A stretch of 5,738 bases of DNA from Deltaproteobacteria bacterium (GTDB taxonomy: Bacteria > Desulfobacterota_B > Binatia > UBA9968), in the NCBI GenBank assembly GCA_027297485.1, contig JAPUHZ010000197.1, positions 1 through 5,738 on the forward strand. Direction: 5' to 3'. The position numbers were made by a program, and so were the translations under genes. Under the pieces are notes generated by a model. It ran no database searches. It had not been told where the DNA came from and saw only the letters and a program-made list of their open reading frames with translations. Numbering within the stretch: position 1 is the stretch's first letter; each line of letters opens with the position of its first letter. Shown here in pieces: positions 1 to 5,672 of the stretch.

Positions 1-83
1 GTGCTCTTTTCCCGCAGAGGGGAAGGTGATTGATTGGGGCAAATAAGATATGCAATAGTATACTTCTGACCTGTACCAGGCTT

Positions 84-776
84 ATGTTCGATATTGCTGC
101 AAACTACCAAGGGGTCATGGAAAACATCCGCGCGGCGGCAAAGCGATGCGGGAAGGAGCCGCATGAGATTAAACTGCTAGCCGCATCCAAGTCGCAAGAC
201 ATTGCCAAGATGCGTGCGGCAGCCAAAGCAGGAATCCGGCTTTTTGGCGAGAACTACGTGCAGGAGGCCAAGATCAAAAGGGGGGCCATTGAAGAGCCTG
301 TGGAATGGCATATGATTGGCCATCTCCAGCGCAACAAGGTCAAGGCGGCCTTAGATCTCTTTGATCTAATCGAATCTTTGGACAGCCTGGAGCTTGCCAG
401 GGAGCTGGACAGGGAGGGTAAGAAGAGAGGACAAAGGGTCCGTACCTTTGTCGAGGTGAATCTGGGCGGAGAGGAGAGCAAGACTGGGATTGTTAAAGAG
501 AATGTTGCATCGATATTGCAGGAGGTGGGAAGCCTCTCACACCTCAGTGTGGAAGGATTGATGACCATCCCCCCTTTGAGAGAGAACGTGGAGGATATGC
601 GTCCTTACTTTCGTGCCTTAAGGGATCTGCAGATGGAGCTTAGGGGATTGAAGATCCCGAATGTGGATCTTAAGGAGCTCTCGATGGGCATGACGCACGA
701 CTATCCGATGGCGATTGAAGAGGGGGCCACGTTGGTGCGGATCGGGACCGCTATTTTTGGCCCGCGCAGCAAGTAG
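84..776 (+). CDS. yggS: Pyridoxal phosphate homeostasis protein (YggS/PLPBP family)
   Basis: Cytosolic, single-domain PLP-binding protein of the alanine-racemase N-terminal fold. The family has no proven enzymatic activity and buffers vitamin B6 and amino acid/keto acid pools. From ATG 84 the protein has 230 residues, normal for the family. Visible motifs are LLAASK with the PLP lysine at K36, FGENYVQE (54-61), WHMIGHLQRNK (75-85), VNLGGEESKTG (125-135), VEGLMTIPP (156-164) and the phosphate-binding end SMGMT...VRIGTAIFG (200-226). ATG 84 is chosen because MFDIAANY aligns with the usual N-terminus and puts the lysine at position 36, as in E. coli. A TTG at 30 would add 18 residues and has the better ribosome site (AGAGGGGAAGG, 16-26), so an extended form cannot be excluded. 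Most relatives have Ser where SMGMT ends in Thr. The yggT start follows 10 bases after the stop. Confidence 0.95.
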   Translation: MFDIAANYQGVMENIRAAAKRCGKEPHEIKLLAASKSQDIAKMRAAAKAGIRLFGENYVQEAKIKRGAIEEPVEWHMIGHLQRNKVKAALDLFDLIESLDSLELARELDREGKKRGQRVRTFVEVNLGGEESKTGIVKENVASILQEVGSLSHLSVEGLMTIPPLRENVEDMRPYFRALRDLQMELRGLKIPNVDLKELSMGMTHDYPMAIEEGATLVRIGTAIFGPRSK

Positions 777-786
777 AACTCGAAAG

Positions 787-1095
787 GTGTTTATCCTGGC
801 TAATCTTTTAATCGCCGTGGCCCAGGTGCTGGCCTTTATTTTGGGGGTCTATAAGTGGATCATCATTGCCCGGGTCTTTATCTCCTGGGTGAATCCGGAC
901 CCCTACAACCCTATAGTTCGTTTTCTCCATAGTGCCACCGAGCCGGTGCTCTACCGGGTGCGCCGCGCCTTACCTCTTTATGCAGGAGGCATTGATTTCT
1001 CCCCCATTCTTGTTTTCGTCGCAATTATATTTCTTCAGCAATTTCTGGTTCGATCACTTTATGACTTGGCGCGGTCGATGCAATATGGGGGGTAG
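787..1095 (+). CDS. yggT: YggT family integral membrane protein
   Basis: Small inner-membrane protein of the YggT/YlmG family (102 residues), linked in various bacteria to osmotic tolerance, division-site or membrane organisation; the biochemical role is unknown. The sequence shows a hydrophobic N-terminal segment (about residues 3-31), the family signature SWVNPDPYNPIVRFL (33-47), a TEPVL...RR amphipathic link (51-60), then GGIDFSPILVFVAIIFLQ (67-84), which opens the second membrane span (about 71-92). The GTG at 787 is chosen because MFILANLLIAVAQVL matches the typical start and lies 10 bases after the yggS stop. The frame is open further upstream into yggS, but that peptide has no family character. 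AAAGG at 783-787 touches the start codon and is too close for a normal ribosome site, so translational coupling to yggS is likely. yggS-yggT adjacency is widely conserved. Confidence 0.9.
   Translation: MFILANLLIAVAQVLAFILGVYKWIIIARVFISWVNPDPYNPIVRFLHSATEPVLYRVRRALPLYAGGIDFSPILVFVAIIFLQQFLVRSLYDLARSMQYGG
1086..1092 (+). promoter_or_regulatory. Ribosome binding site inside the end of yggT
   Basis: A run of seven G residues just before the yggT stop codon ends 6 bases before TTG 1099. It supports TTG as the start of the downstream nuclease gene and tight coupling of the two genes. Confidence 0.5.
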
Positions 1096-1098
1096 ATT

Positions 1099-2073
1099 TT
1101 GGAAGCTCCCATCAAGTCTCTTTTCGTTGCCGATATCCGTGATAATCAACCGATCGATTCGCTCTTTTTGGTGTCTGCCAAGAACCATGGGGTAACCAAG
1201 GGGGGGAATAGTTATTTGACTCTTAAGCTTATAGATCGGAGCGGGGAGATTGAGGGGAGGGTATGGGAGCGGGCGGAGGAGCTGGGGAGAGGATTCGACA
1301 AGAACGACTTTGTGCGGGTGCGCGGGCAGGCCACTCTTTATCAGGGAAAGATCCAGATTCGCGTGCACGATATTGCTCGGTTGGATGAGAGAGAGGTGGC
1401 GGCAGAGGACTTTTTACCCAAGAGCCTATCCGATCCAGGGGCGATGGCCGAGGAGTTGATGACACTCCTCAGGGGAATGAAAAATCCTCATTTGCGCGCC
1501 CTGGCAGAGTCCTTCTTTGCCGATCGGACTTTTATGGATCTATTCAAACTTGCCCCGGCCGGAAAGAGCATCCATCATTCCTATTTAAGCGGTCTCTTGG
1601 AGCATACCCTCTCGCTTCTTAAACTCATTCTCAAAGTGGTCGAGAATTACCGGGGCGTCGATGTGGATCTTCTTCTCATCGGCGGCTTTCTCCATGACAT
1701 CGGCAAGGTCTATGAGTTCTCTTTCGACCGGGCGGTGGAATACACCGACCGGGGACAGCTCTTAGGTCACCTGGTGATGGAGGTCGAGATCGTCAGCGAG
1801 AAAATTAAGGCCATTGCGGACTTTCCCGAAGAGCTCGAAATGCTGGTGAAACATATGATCGTAAGCCACCACGGCTCCTATGAGTTCGGCTCCCCCAAGC
1901 TGCCGCAGACAGTGGAGGCGGTTATACTCCACTATTTGGATGATCTGGACGGTAAGATCCAGAGTATCCAGACCCTGTTGGGCAAAGAGGAGGGTTCGCG
2001 TTGGACTGCTTTCCACCGTGCCTATGGCCGTAGTTTTTATCGCGGCCGCCAAGGAGAGAAACAAGAAGATTAA
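1099..2073 (+). CDS. 3'-5' exoribonuclease, YhaM family (OB-fold plus HD domain)
   Basis: Probable metal-dependent 3'-5' exoribonuclease acting on single-stranded RNA (possibly DNA) in the cytosol, as known for B. subtilis YhaM. Length is 324 residues against about 314 for YhaM. Residues about 7-95 form an OB-fold nucleic-acid-binding domain (YLTLKLIDRSGEIEGRVW at 39-56, then FVRVRGQATLYQGKIQI at 71-87). Residues about 155-290 form an HD phosphohydrolase domain with candidate metal ligands H169 (GLLEHT), H199-D200 (FLHDIGK), H224 (LLGH), H257-H258 (SHHGS) and D281/D282 (HYLDDLDGK), so the active site looks intact. The C-terminus is short and charged. TTG 1099 follows the yggT stop by 3 bases and has a G-rich ribosome site; the next in-frame ATG would cut deep into the protein. 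I am sure of the family; the substrate is inferred. In a non-Firmicute this is a homologue of yhaM rather than a proven orthologue, so no symbol is given. Confidence 0.9.
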   Translation: MEAPIKSLFVADIRDNQPIDSLFLVSAKNHGVTKGGNSYLTLKLIDRSGEIEGRVWERAEELGRGFDKNDFVRVRGQATLYQGKIQIRVHDIARLDEREVAAEDFLPKSLSDPGAMAEELMTLLRGMKNPHLRALAESFFADRTFMDLFKLAPAGKSIHHSYLSGLLEHTLSLLKLILKVVENYRGVDVDLLLIGGFLHDIGKVYEFSFDRAVEYTDRGQLLGHLVMEVEIVSEKIKAIADFPEELEMLVKHMIVSHHGSYEFGSPKLPQTVEAVILHYLDDLDGKIQSIQTLLGKEEGSRWTAFHRAYGRSFYRGRQGEKQED

Positions 2074-2130
2074 AAACTACAACTTGCAGAATGAAAAATA
2101 TAAAATTTGCATTTTGAATTAGCAAAATCA
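2074..2130 (+). promoter_or_regulatory. AT-rich gap before the aldehyde dehydrogenase gene, possible promoter
   Basis: This gap is much richer in A and T than the flanking genes. It contains overlapping -10-like words, TATAAA (2099-2104) and TAAAAT (2101-2106), but no convincing -35 element at 16-18 bases. It also holds a perfect 6-base inverted repeat, ATTTTG (2111-2116) with CAAAAT (2123-2128). It could give the downstream genes their own promoter; the evidence is composition and weak motifs only. Confidence 0.25.
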
Positions 2131-2135
2131 GGAGG
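2131..2135 (+). promoter_or_regulatory. Ribosome binding site GGAGG for the aldehyde dehydrogenase
   Basis: Perfect GGAGG ending 9 bases before TTG 2145, which decides the start. An in-frame TTG at 2136 touches the motif and an ATG at 2151 lies 15 bases away, so both fit less well. The motif can pair with the bases around the start codon in a short hairpin (2131-2136 with 2141-2146). Confidence 0.6.
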
Positions 2136-2144
2136 TTGTCACCT

Positions 2145-3557
2145 TTGAAGATGTTCGCAGAAGGAGCATGGGTCGATAAGTCTAAAAAGATCGAGGTCCG
2201 AAACCCCTACGACAACTCGATTATCGACACGGTCCCCAAGACCGATAGCAGCGACGTCGACCGCGCCTTGAGCTTCGCGGAGCGCGGGGCAAAAGTCATG
2301 GCCAACCTCTCCGGTTATGACCGCTGGAGAATCCTCAGGAGGGCCGCTGACCTTATGGCGGCCCGCAACGAGGAGTTGGGGCGGTTGATCTCCACGGAGG
2401 AGGGCAAAATCATCGCCGAAGGCCGCAGTGAGGCGAATCGCGCTGTAGAGACCCTCATGGGCTCAGCCGAAGAGGCCAAGCGCATCCACGGAGAGACCGT
2501 GCCATTGGATGGAGACCCAGGCGGGTATAAGAAGTTCGGTTTTACGCTGCGGGTTCCATGTGGTGTTGTGGTGGCCATCAGCCCCTTCAACTTCCCGCTC
2601 AATTTGGTTTGCCATAAGGTCGGGCCGGCCCTAGCTGCCGGCAACTCGGTGATCATCAAGCCGGCCACGGATACGCCTCTCTCGGCGCTAAAACTCACTG
2701 AAATTTTGCTCGAGGCAGGGCTTCCAGCCGAGGGGATTCAATGTCTCACCGGTTCTGGAGCGGAGATTGGAGAGGTCCTCGTCTCTGACCGCCGTGTACG
2801 CAAGATTACCTTCACCGGCAGTCGGGAGGTAGGAGAGCGGATCTGCCGTTTGGCCGGGATCAAGAAGGTCACCATGGAGCTAGGCTCCAACTGCCCCTTG
2901 ATCGTCATGCCCGACGCTGACTTGGACAAGGTGGCAATGGCGGTGGCCGCTACAGGCTACGCCAATGCCGGGCAAGTTTGTATCTCCACCCAACGAGTCC
3001 TTACTGCGGGTAAAGTCTACAACGACTTCCTAAGCGTCCTAACCCCTAAAGTGCAGTCCCTGACCACTGGCAGCCAGCTTGATGAGAAGACTAGAGTTGG
3101 CCCCATGGTCCGGGAGGCAGATGCCGTCCGTGTTGAGAGTTGGGTTCAAAAAGCCGTCGAAGGGGATGCCCGGGTTGTTGCAGGCGGAGCAAGGCAGGGC
3201 ACAATTTATGCCCCCACGGTGGTGGCGGATGTAAAACCTGAAATGCGAATCTCCTCGGATGAGCTGTTCGGCCCAGCGGTAGCGGTCACGCCTTTCGAGT
3301 CCATCGATGAGGCGATCGCGCTCGCCAATGACACAGTCTACGGTCTCGCAGCCGGTATCTTTACTGAGAAGCTGGAGTGGGCTATGAAGTTTGCTCACGA
3401 GGTGGAGTCCGGCAACCTGAACATTAACTGGGGTCCCCAATGGCGGGCCGATCTCATGCCTTACGGTGGGCTGAAGGAGTCGGGCTTCGGCAAGGAGGGG
3501 CCGCGCTACGCCGTGGAGGAAATGACTGAACTCAAGATGGTGATCTTTCACCTTTAG
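2145..3557 (+). CDS. NAD(P)-dependent aldehyde dehydrogenase
   Basis: Cytosolic enzyme oxidising an aldehyde to the acid with NAD(P)+. It has 470 residues, a full-length ALDH superfamily protein. The overall style (TMELGSN, NAGQVCISTQR, MPYGGLKESGFGKEGPRYAVEEMTE) resembles the lactaldehyde/GapN-like and y4uC-type ALDH subgroups. Key residues, numbered from TTG 2145, are oxyanion N149 (SPFNFPLN), cofactor lysine K172 (KPATDTP), the FTGSREVGE turn (223-231), general base E245, nucleophile C279, and E373 in DELFGP, which contacts the nicotinamide ribose. All are present, so it should be active. Threonine follows KPA where NAD-preferring enzymes often have Glu, so use of NADP is possible. The substrate cannot be read from sequence; semialdehydes, lactaldehyde and glyceraldehyde-3-phosphate are candidates. 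It has a clear ribosome site after an AT-rich gap, and rph starts 9 bases after its stop. Confidence 0.95.
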   Translation: MKMFAEGAWVDKSKKIEVRNPYDNSIIDTVPKTDSSDVDRALSFAERGAKVMANLSGYDRWRILRRAADLMAARNEELGRLISTEEGKIIAEGRSEANRAVETLMGSAEEAKRIHGETVPLDGDPGGYKKFGFTLRVPCGVVVAISPFNFPLNLVCHKVGPALAAGNSVIIKPATDTPLSALKLTEILLEAGLPAEGIQCLTGSGAEIGEVLVSDRRVRKITFTGSREVGERICRLAGIKKVTMELGSNCPLIVMPDADLDKVAMAVAATGYANAGQVCISTQRVLTAGKVYNDFLSVLTPKVQSLTTGSQLDEKTRVGPMVREADAVRVESWVQKAVEGDARVVAGGARQGTIYAPTVVADVKPEMRISSDELFGPAVAVTPFESIDEAIALANDTVYGLAAGIFTEKLEWAMKFAHEVESGNLNINWGPQWRADLMPYGGLKESGFGKEGPRYAVEEMTELKMVIFHL

Positions 3558-3566
3558 TGTCGAGAG

Positions 3567-4289
3567 ATGCGGACGGATGGGAGAAAAGAGAGACAATTAA
3601 GGCCCATCGCCATTAATCCGAGCTACATCAAGCACGCTGATGGCTCAGTTTTGATTGAGGTGGGCGATACCCGGGTGATCTGCACCGCTAAGCTGGAGGA
3701 CAAGGTTCCTCCTTTCCTGCGCCACAGCGGCAAGGGATGGATTACCGCAGAGTACGGTATGCTTCCCTCCTCTTCGCAGATTCGTATTTCCCGCGAGTCT
3801 TCTCGGGGAAAAGTCGGGGGGAGGACCCATGAGATCCAGAGACTGATCGGCCGCAGCCTTCGTGCGATCGCCGACTTGAAAAGCCTCGGGGAGAAAACGG
3901 TCTGGATTGACTGCGATGTGATTCAGGCGGATGGCGGGACCCGGACGGCCTCGATCACAGGAGCCTATGTGGCCCTCGTGGAGGCTGTGCGTAGATGGGC
4001 AAAAACAGGGGCGGTCAAAAAGAAGCTCATCCTAGATTCAGTGGCTGCGGTGAGCGTTGGGATAGTAAAGGGGAAAGTACTTTTGGATCTCACCTATGAG
4101 GAGGATAGCCAGGCCGAGGTGGACATGAACTTTGTCATGACCGGGTCAGGAAAGTTTGTGGAGGTTCAAGGAACTGCAGAGAGCGTTCCATTTAGCAAGA
4201 GCCGATTGGACCGTATGACTAACATCGCCCAGCAAGGCATTCGCGAGCTTCTGAAAGTCCAGAAGAAAGTTATCAACACGATTCCCTAA
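3567..4289 (+). CDS. rph: Ribonuclease PH
   Basis: Phosphate-dependent 3'-5' exoribonuclease that trims the 3' ends of tRNA precursors and other RNAs, releasing nucleoside diphosphates; it works as a hexameric ring. Length is 240 residues, normal. The family pattern runs end to end: MRTDGR start, [21 protein letters not shown] (47-67), [45 protein letters not shown] (113-133), [12 protein letters not shown] (177-188) and [13 protein letters not shown] (193-205). Phosphate-binding R86 and R126 and the metal-site acids D180 and D186 are in place, so it should be active. Unlike truncated rph of some E. coli K-12 strains, the C-terminal helix ([13 protein letters not shown]) is complete. ATG 3567 lies 9 bases after the ALDH stop without a strong ribosome site, which suggests coupled translation. 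rph-rdgB adjacency is common, and four tRNA genes lie just downstream. Confidence 0.97.
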   Translation: MRTDGRKERQLRPIAINPSYIKHADGSVLIEVGDTRVICTAKLEDKVPPFLRHSGKGWITAEYGMLPSSSQIRISRESSRGKVGGRTHEIQRLIGRSLRAIADLKSLGEKTVWIDCDVIQADGGTRTASITGAYVALVEAVRRWAKTGAVKKKLILDSVAAVSVGIVKGKVLLDLTYEEDSQAEVDMNFVMTGSGKFVEVQGTAESVPFSKSRLDRMTNIAQQGIRELLKVQKKVINTIP

Positions 4290-4300
4290 GCCTTTTAGTT

Positions 4301-4942
4301 GTGGAAATCCTCGTCGGCACAACCAATCCGGGTAAGTTCGTCGAGGTCGAGGCGATCCTCAAGGTTCTCCCAATCAAAATCGTCCCTCTCAGCAGTCTCA
4401 GTGGATGGCCTGAAGTCGTCGAGGATGGGGATACCTACGAGGAGAATGTTCTGAAGAAAGCGCGAACGCTGGCCGACTTCTCTGGCTGCCTGACCTTGGC
4501 GGATGATTCAGGGCTGGAAGTGGATGCGCTGGGTGGAGCGCCGGGTGTTTTTTCCGCTCGCTACAGCGGAGAGGAGAGCGACGATGTTCAGAACAACGAG
4601 AAATTGCTACGTGCCTTAACGGATCTACCGCAGGAGAAAAGAGGGGCGCGGTTTGTCTGTGTGCTTGCCTTGTGCACACCCGCCTCGCTTGGGAGAAAAG
4701 AGTGGTTATTCCGTGCGGAGTGTGAAGGGTGGATTGCCTTTACACTGAAAGGGGGAAATGGGTTTGGCTATGATCCACTCTTTTTTTATCCGCCTTTTGG
4801 CAAGACCTTTGGAGAGGTGGACCGAGAGACCAAAGGGCGTGTCAGTCATCGAGGAAAAGCCCTAAAGAAGCTCGTAGAAGCGCTGCCTTCGCTGTTTTCT
4901 CTCGGACCTCAGGAAAGAAACCCTCAGGAAAAGCGAAAATAG
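4301..4942 (+). CDS. rdgB: XTP/dITP pyrophosphatase (RdgB/HAM1 family)
   Basis: Hydrolyses non-canonical purine triphosphates (dITP, ITP, XTP) to monophosphate and pyrophosphate, which keeps deaminated bases out of DNA and RNA. It is a cytosolic, Mg-dependent homodimer. The 213 residues include every family motif: TTNPGK (7-12), DTYEENVLKKA (44-54), LADDSGLEVDALGGAPGVFSARYSG (66-90) with the catalytic Asp pair D68/D69, GGNGFGYDPLF (151-161), and the GRVSHRGKAL end (179-188) with the base-contacting SHR. After about residue 195 there is a short charged tail containing a five-residue near-repeat (PQERN, PQEKR). GTG 4301 is chosen because EILVGTTNPGK is the expected N-terminus; no clear ribosome site is visible, so coupling to rph, 11 bases upstream, is likely. 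It ends the protein-coding operon. Confidence 0.96.
   Translation: MEILVGTTNPGKFVEVEAILKVLPIKIVPLSSLSGWPEVVEDGDTYEENVLKKARTLADFSGCLTLADDSGLEVDALGGAPGVFSARYSGEESDDVQNNEKLLRALTDLPQEKRGARFVCVLALCTPASLGRKEWLFRAECEGWIAFTLKGGNGFGYDPLFFYPPFGKTFGEVDRETKGRVSHRGKALKKLVEALPSLFSLGPQERNPQEKRK
4907..4931 (+). repeat. Direct repeat CCTCAGGAAA in the rdgB 3' end
   Basis: Two identical 10-base copies (4907-4916 and 4922-4931) lie 15 bases apart and in frame. They encode the PQERN-PQEKR tail, as expected of a small tandem duplication that lengthened the C-terminus. Confidence 0.6.
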
Positions 4943-4960
4943 GGAGAGACTTGAATGGAA

Positions 4961-5008
4961 GTATCTTCCCGGCCCGTTGCATTGACCCTTCAAGATACCC
5001 GCGGTCAA
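4961..5008. repeat. Two interleaved inverted repeats after rdgB
   Basis: GTATCTT (4961-4967) pairs with AAGATAC (4992-4998), and TTGACC (4982-4987) pairs with GGTCAA (5003-5008). The stems interleave, so only one can form as a simple hairpin at a time. Neither is followed directly by a long T-run, so neither is a convincing intrinsic terminator. They could mark the end of the rdgB transcript or a processing site. Confidence 0.35.
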
Positions 5009-5049
5009 ACGTGAAGAGCGTTTTTGACAGTCCTGAGGCGAGTATGGTG

Positions 5050-5077
5050 TTGATTTCAACCCGTGCATGTGTAGAAT
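5050..5077 (+). promoter_or_regulatory. Probable sigma-70 type promoter of the tRNA cluster
   Basis: TTGATT (5050-5055, 4 of 6 to TTGACA) lies 16 bases from TAGAAT (5072-5077, 5 of 6 to TATAAT). Transcription would begin near 5084, about 18 bases before tRNA-Pro. A perfect TTGACA at 5024-5029 also exists but has no good -10 partner at proper spacing. Confidence 0.5.
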
Positions 5078-5101
5078 GGTTTCACTTATTTAGTGATTTG
5101 A

Positions 5102-5178
5102 CGGGGCGTAGCGCAGCCTGGTAGCGCACCTGCCTTGGGCGCAGGGGGTCGGACGTTCAAATCGTCTCGCCCCGACCA
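5102..5178 (+). tRNA. tRNA-Pro(TGG)
   Basis: A full cloverleaf of 77 bases. Acceptor CGGGGCG pairs with CGCCCCG, with the C1-G72 pair typical of bacterial proline tRNA. The D-arm is GCGC...GCGC, the anticodon stem CCTGC/GCAGG holds loop CTTGGGC giving anticodon TGG, and the T-arm has loop TTCAAAT. The discriminator is A and CCA is encoded (5176-5178). This tRNA reads CCN codons, mainly CCA and CCG. It is the first of four tRNA genes and lies 24 bases after the proposed -10 box. Confidence 0.97.
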
Positions 5179-5188
5179 TCAATAATAT

Positions 5189-5255
5189 AGTGAACAGCAA
5201 ATAGCGATGAAAAATAGAAGTCAAAAAAAGGAGTGTTGGGGTCGGGCTGTTCACT
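5189..5255. repeat. Perfect 10-base inverted repeat in the Pro-Arg tRNA spacer
   Basis: AGTGAACAGC (5189-5198) is the exact reverse complement of GCTGTTCACT (5246-5255), enclosing 47 bases that include a run of seven A (5223-5229). The right arm leads into TTTT. It could fold in the precursor RNA as a processing stem, or be a remnant of a mobile or duplicated piece. The 97-base spacer has no convincing gene. Confidence 0.6.
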
Positions 5256-5275
5256 TTTCACATAAGTGATCTGTA

Positions 5276-5352
<77 letters not shown>

Positions 5353-5368
5353 GCATGACTTCAAATGT

Positions 5369-5446
5369 GGTGAGTGTAGCTCAACTGGTTAGAGCACTGG
5401 ACTGTGGCTCCAGGGGTTGAGGGTTCAAATCCCTTCACTCACCCCA
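5369..5446 (+). tRNA. tRNA-His(GTG)
   Basis: Acceptor GTGAGTG (5370-5376) pairs with CACTCAC (5436-5442). The extra G at 5369 faces discriminator C 5443, the G-1:C73 pair that is the identity mark of histidine tRNA. The anticodon stem CTGGA/TCCAG has loop CTGTGGC giving anticodon GTG, the T-loop is TTCAAAT, and CCA is encoded (5444-5446). It reads CAC and CAU codons. Confidence 0.97.
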
Positions 5447-5459
5447 ATTTCAAGGGCTG

Positions 5460-5498
5460 AAGGATAAATCTACTTATCATCCTTTTGACCTTATCCTT
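5460..5498. repeat. Inverted repeat in the His-Lys tRNA spacer
   Basis: AAGGATAA (5460-5467) is the exact reverse complement of TTATCCTT (5491-5498). A competing fold pairs AAGGAT (5460-5465) with ATCCTT (5479-5484). No T-run follows, so a transcription terminator is unlikely; a precursor-processing structure is a reasonable guess. The rest of the 63-base spacer shows nothing else. Confidence 0.5.
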
Positions 5499-5509
5499 GT
5501 TTGTGGTGC

Positions 5510-5585
<76 letters not shown>

Positions 5586-5644
5586 ATAATTCCCAAAGTT
5601 TTCAACAGCTTATGCATTGACCTAAGAGCCACCTGTTCTCCAAC

Positions 5645-5672
5645 TGTCCGCAAATTGTCCGTCTTTTGTCCG
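5645..5672 (+). repeat. Three TGTCCG direct repeats at exact 11-base spacing
   Basis: TGTCCG occurs at 5645-5650, 5656-5661 and 5667-5672, so starts are exactly 11 bases apart with AT-rich linkers. One copy per helical turn suggests binding sites for a protein on one face of the DNA, for example integrase or excisionase arm sites beside a tRNA-borne attachment site, or a regulator operator. The binding protein is not in the window. Confidence 0.65.

Noticed and set aside
1..46. End of an upstream gene in frame 1 (reading ...LFSRRGEGD, stop 31-33) or frame 2 (...GKVIDWGK, stop 44-46)
   Set aside because: FSRR loosely recalls the C-terminus of PgeF/YfiH (a common yggS neighbour), but only about ten residues are visible and all three frames end within 46 bases, so no frame can be chosen.
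932..1195. Second + strand open frame overlapping yggT and the nuclease gene
   Set aside because: It is out of frame with two strongly recognised genes, has no family character and lacks a ribosome site.
3039..3596. Long minus-strand open frame (185 codons) opposite the ALDH and rph start
   Set aside because: It is a GC-driven shadow of the ALDH coding frame; the + strand product is unmistakable and the minus-strand peptide resembles no domain.
5024..5048. Perfect TTGACA with TATGGT downstream as the tRNA promoter
   Set aside because: The spacer is only 13 bases, too short for a sigma-70 promoter; TTGATT-16-TAGAAT at 5050-5077 fits better.
5230..5265. Tiny ORF after AAAAAAAGGAG in the Pro-Arg spacer (GTG start, TAA at about 5263)
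   Set aside because: It has only about ten codons, and the ribosome-site word touches the start; spacer structure explains the sequence better.
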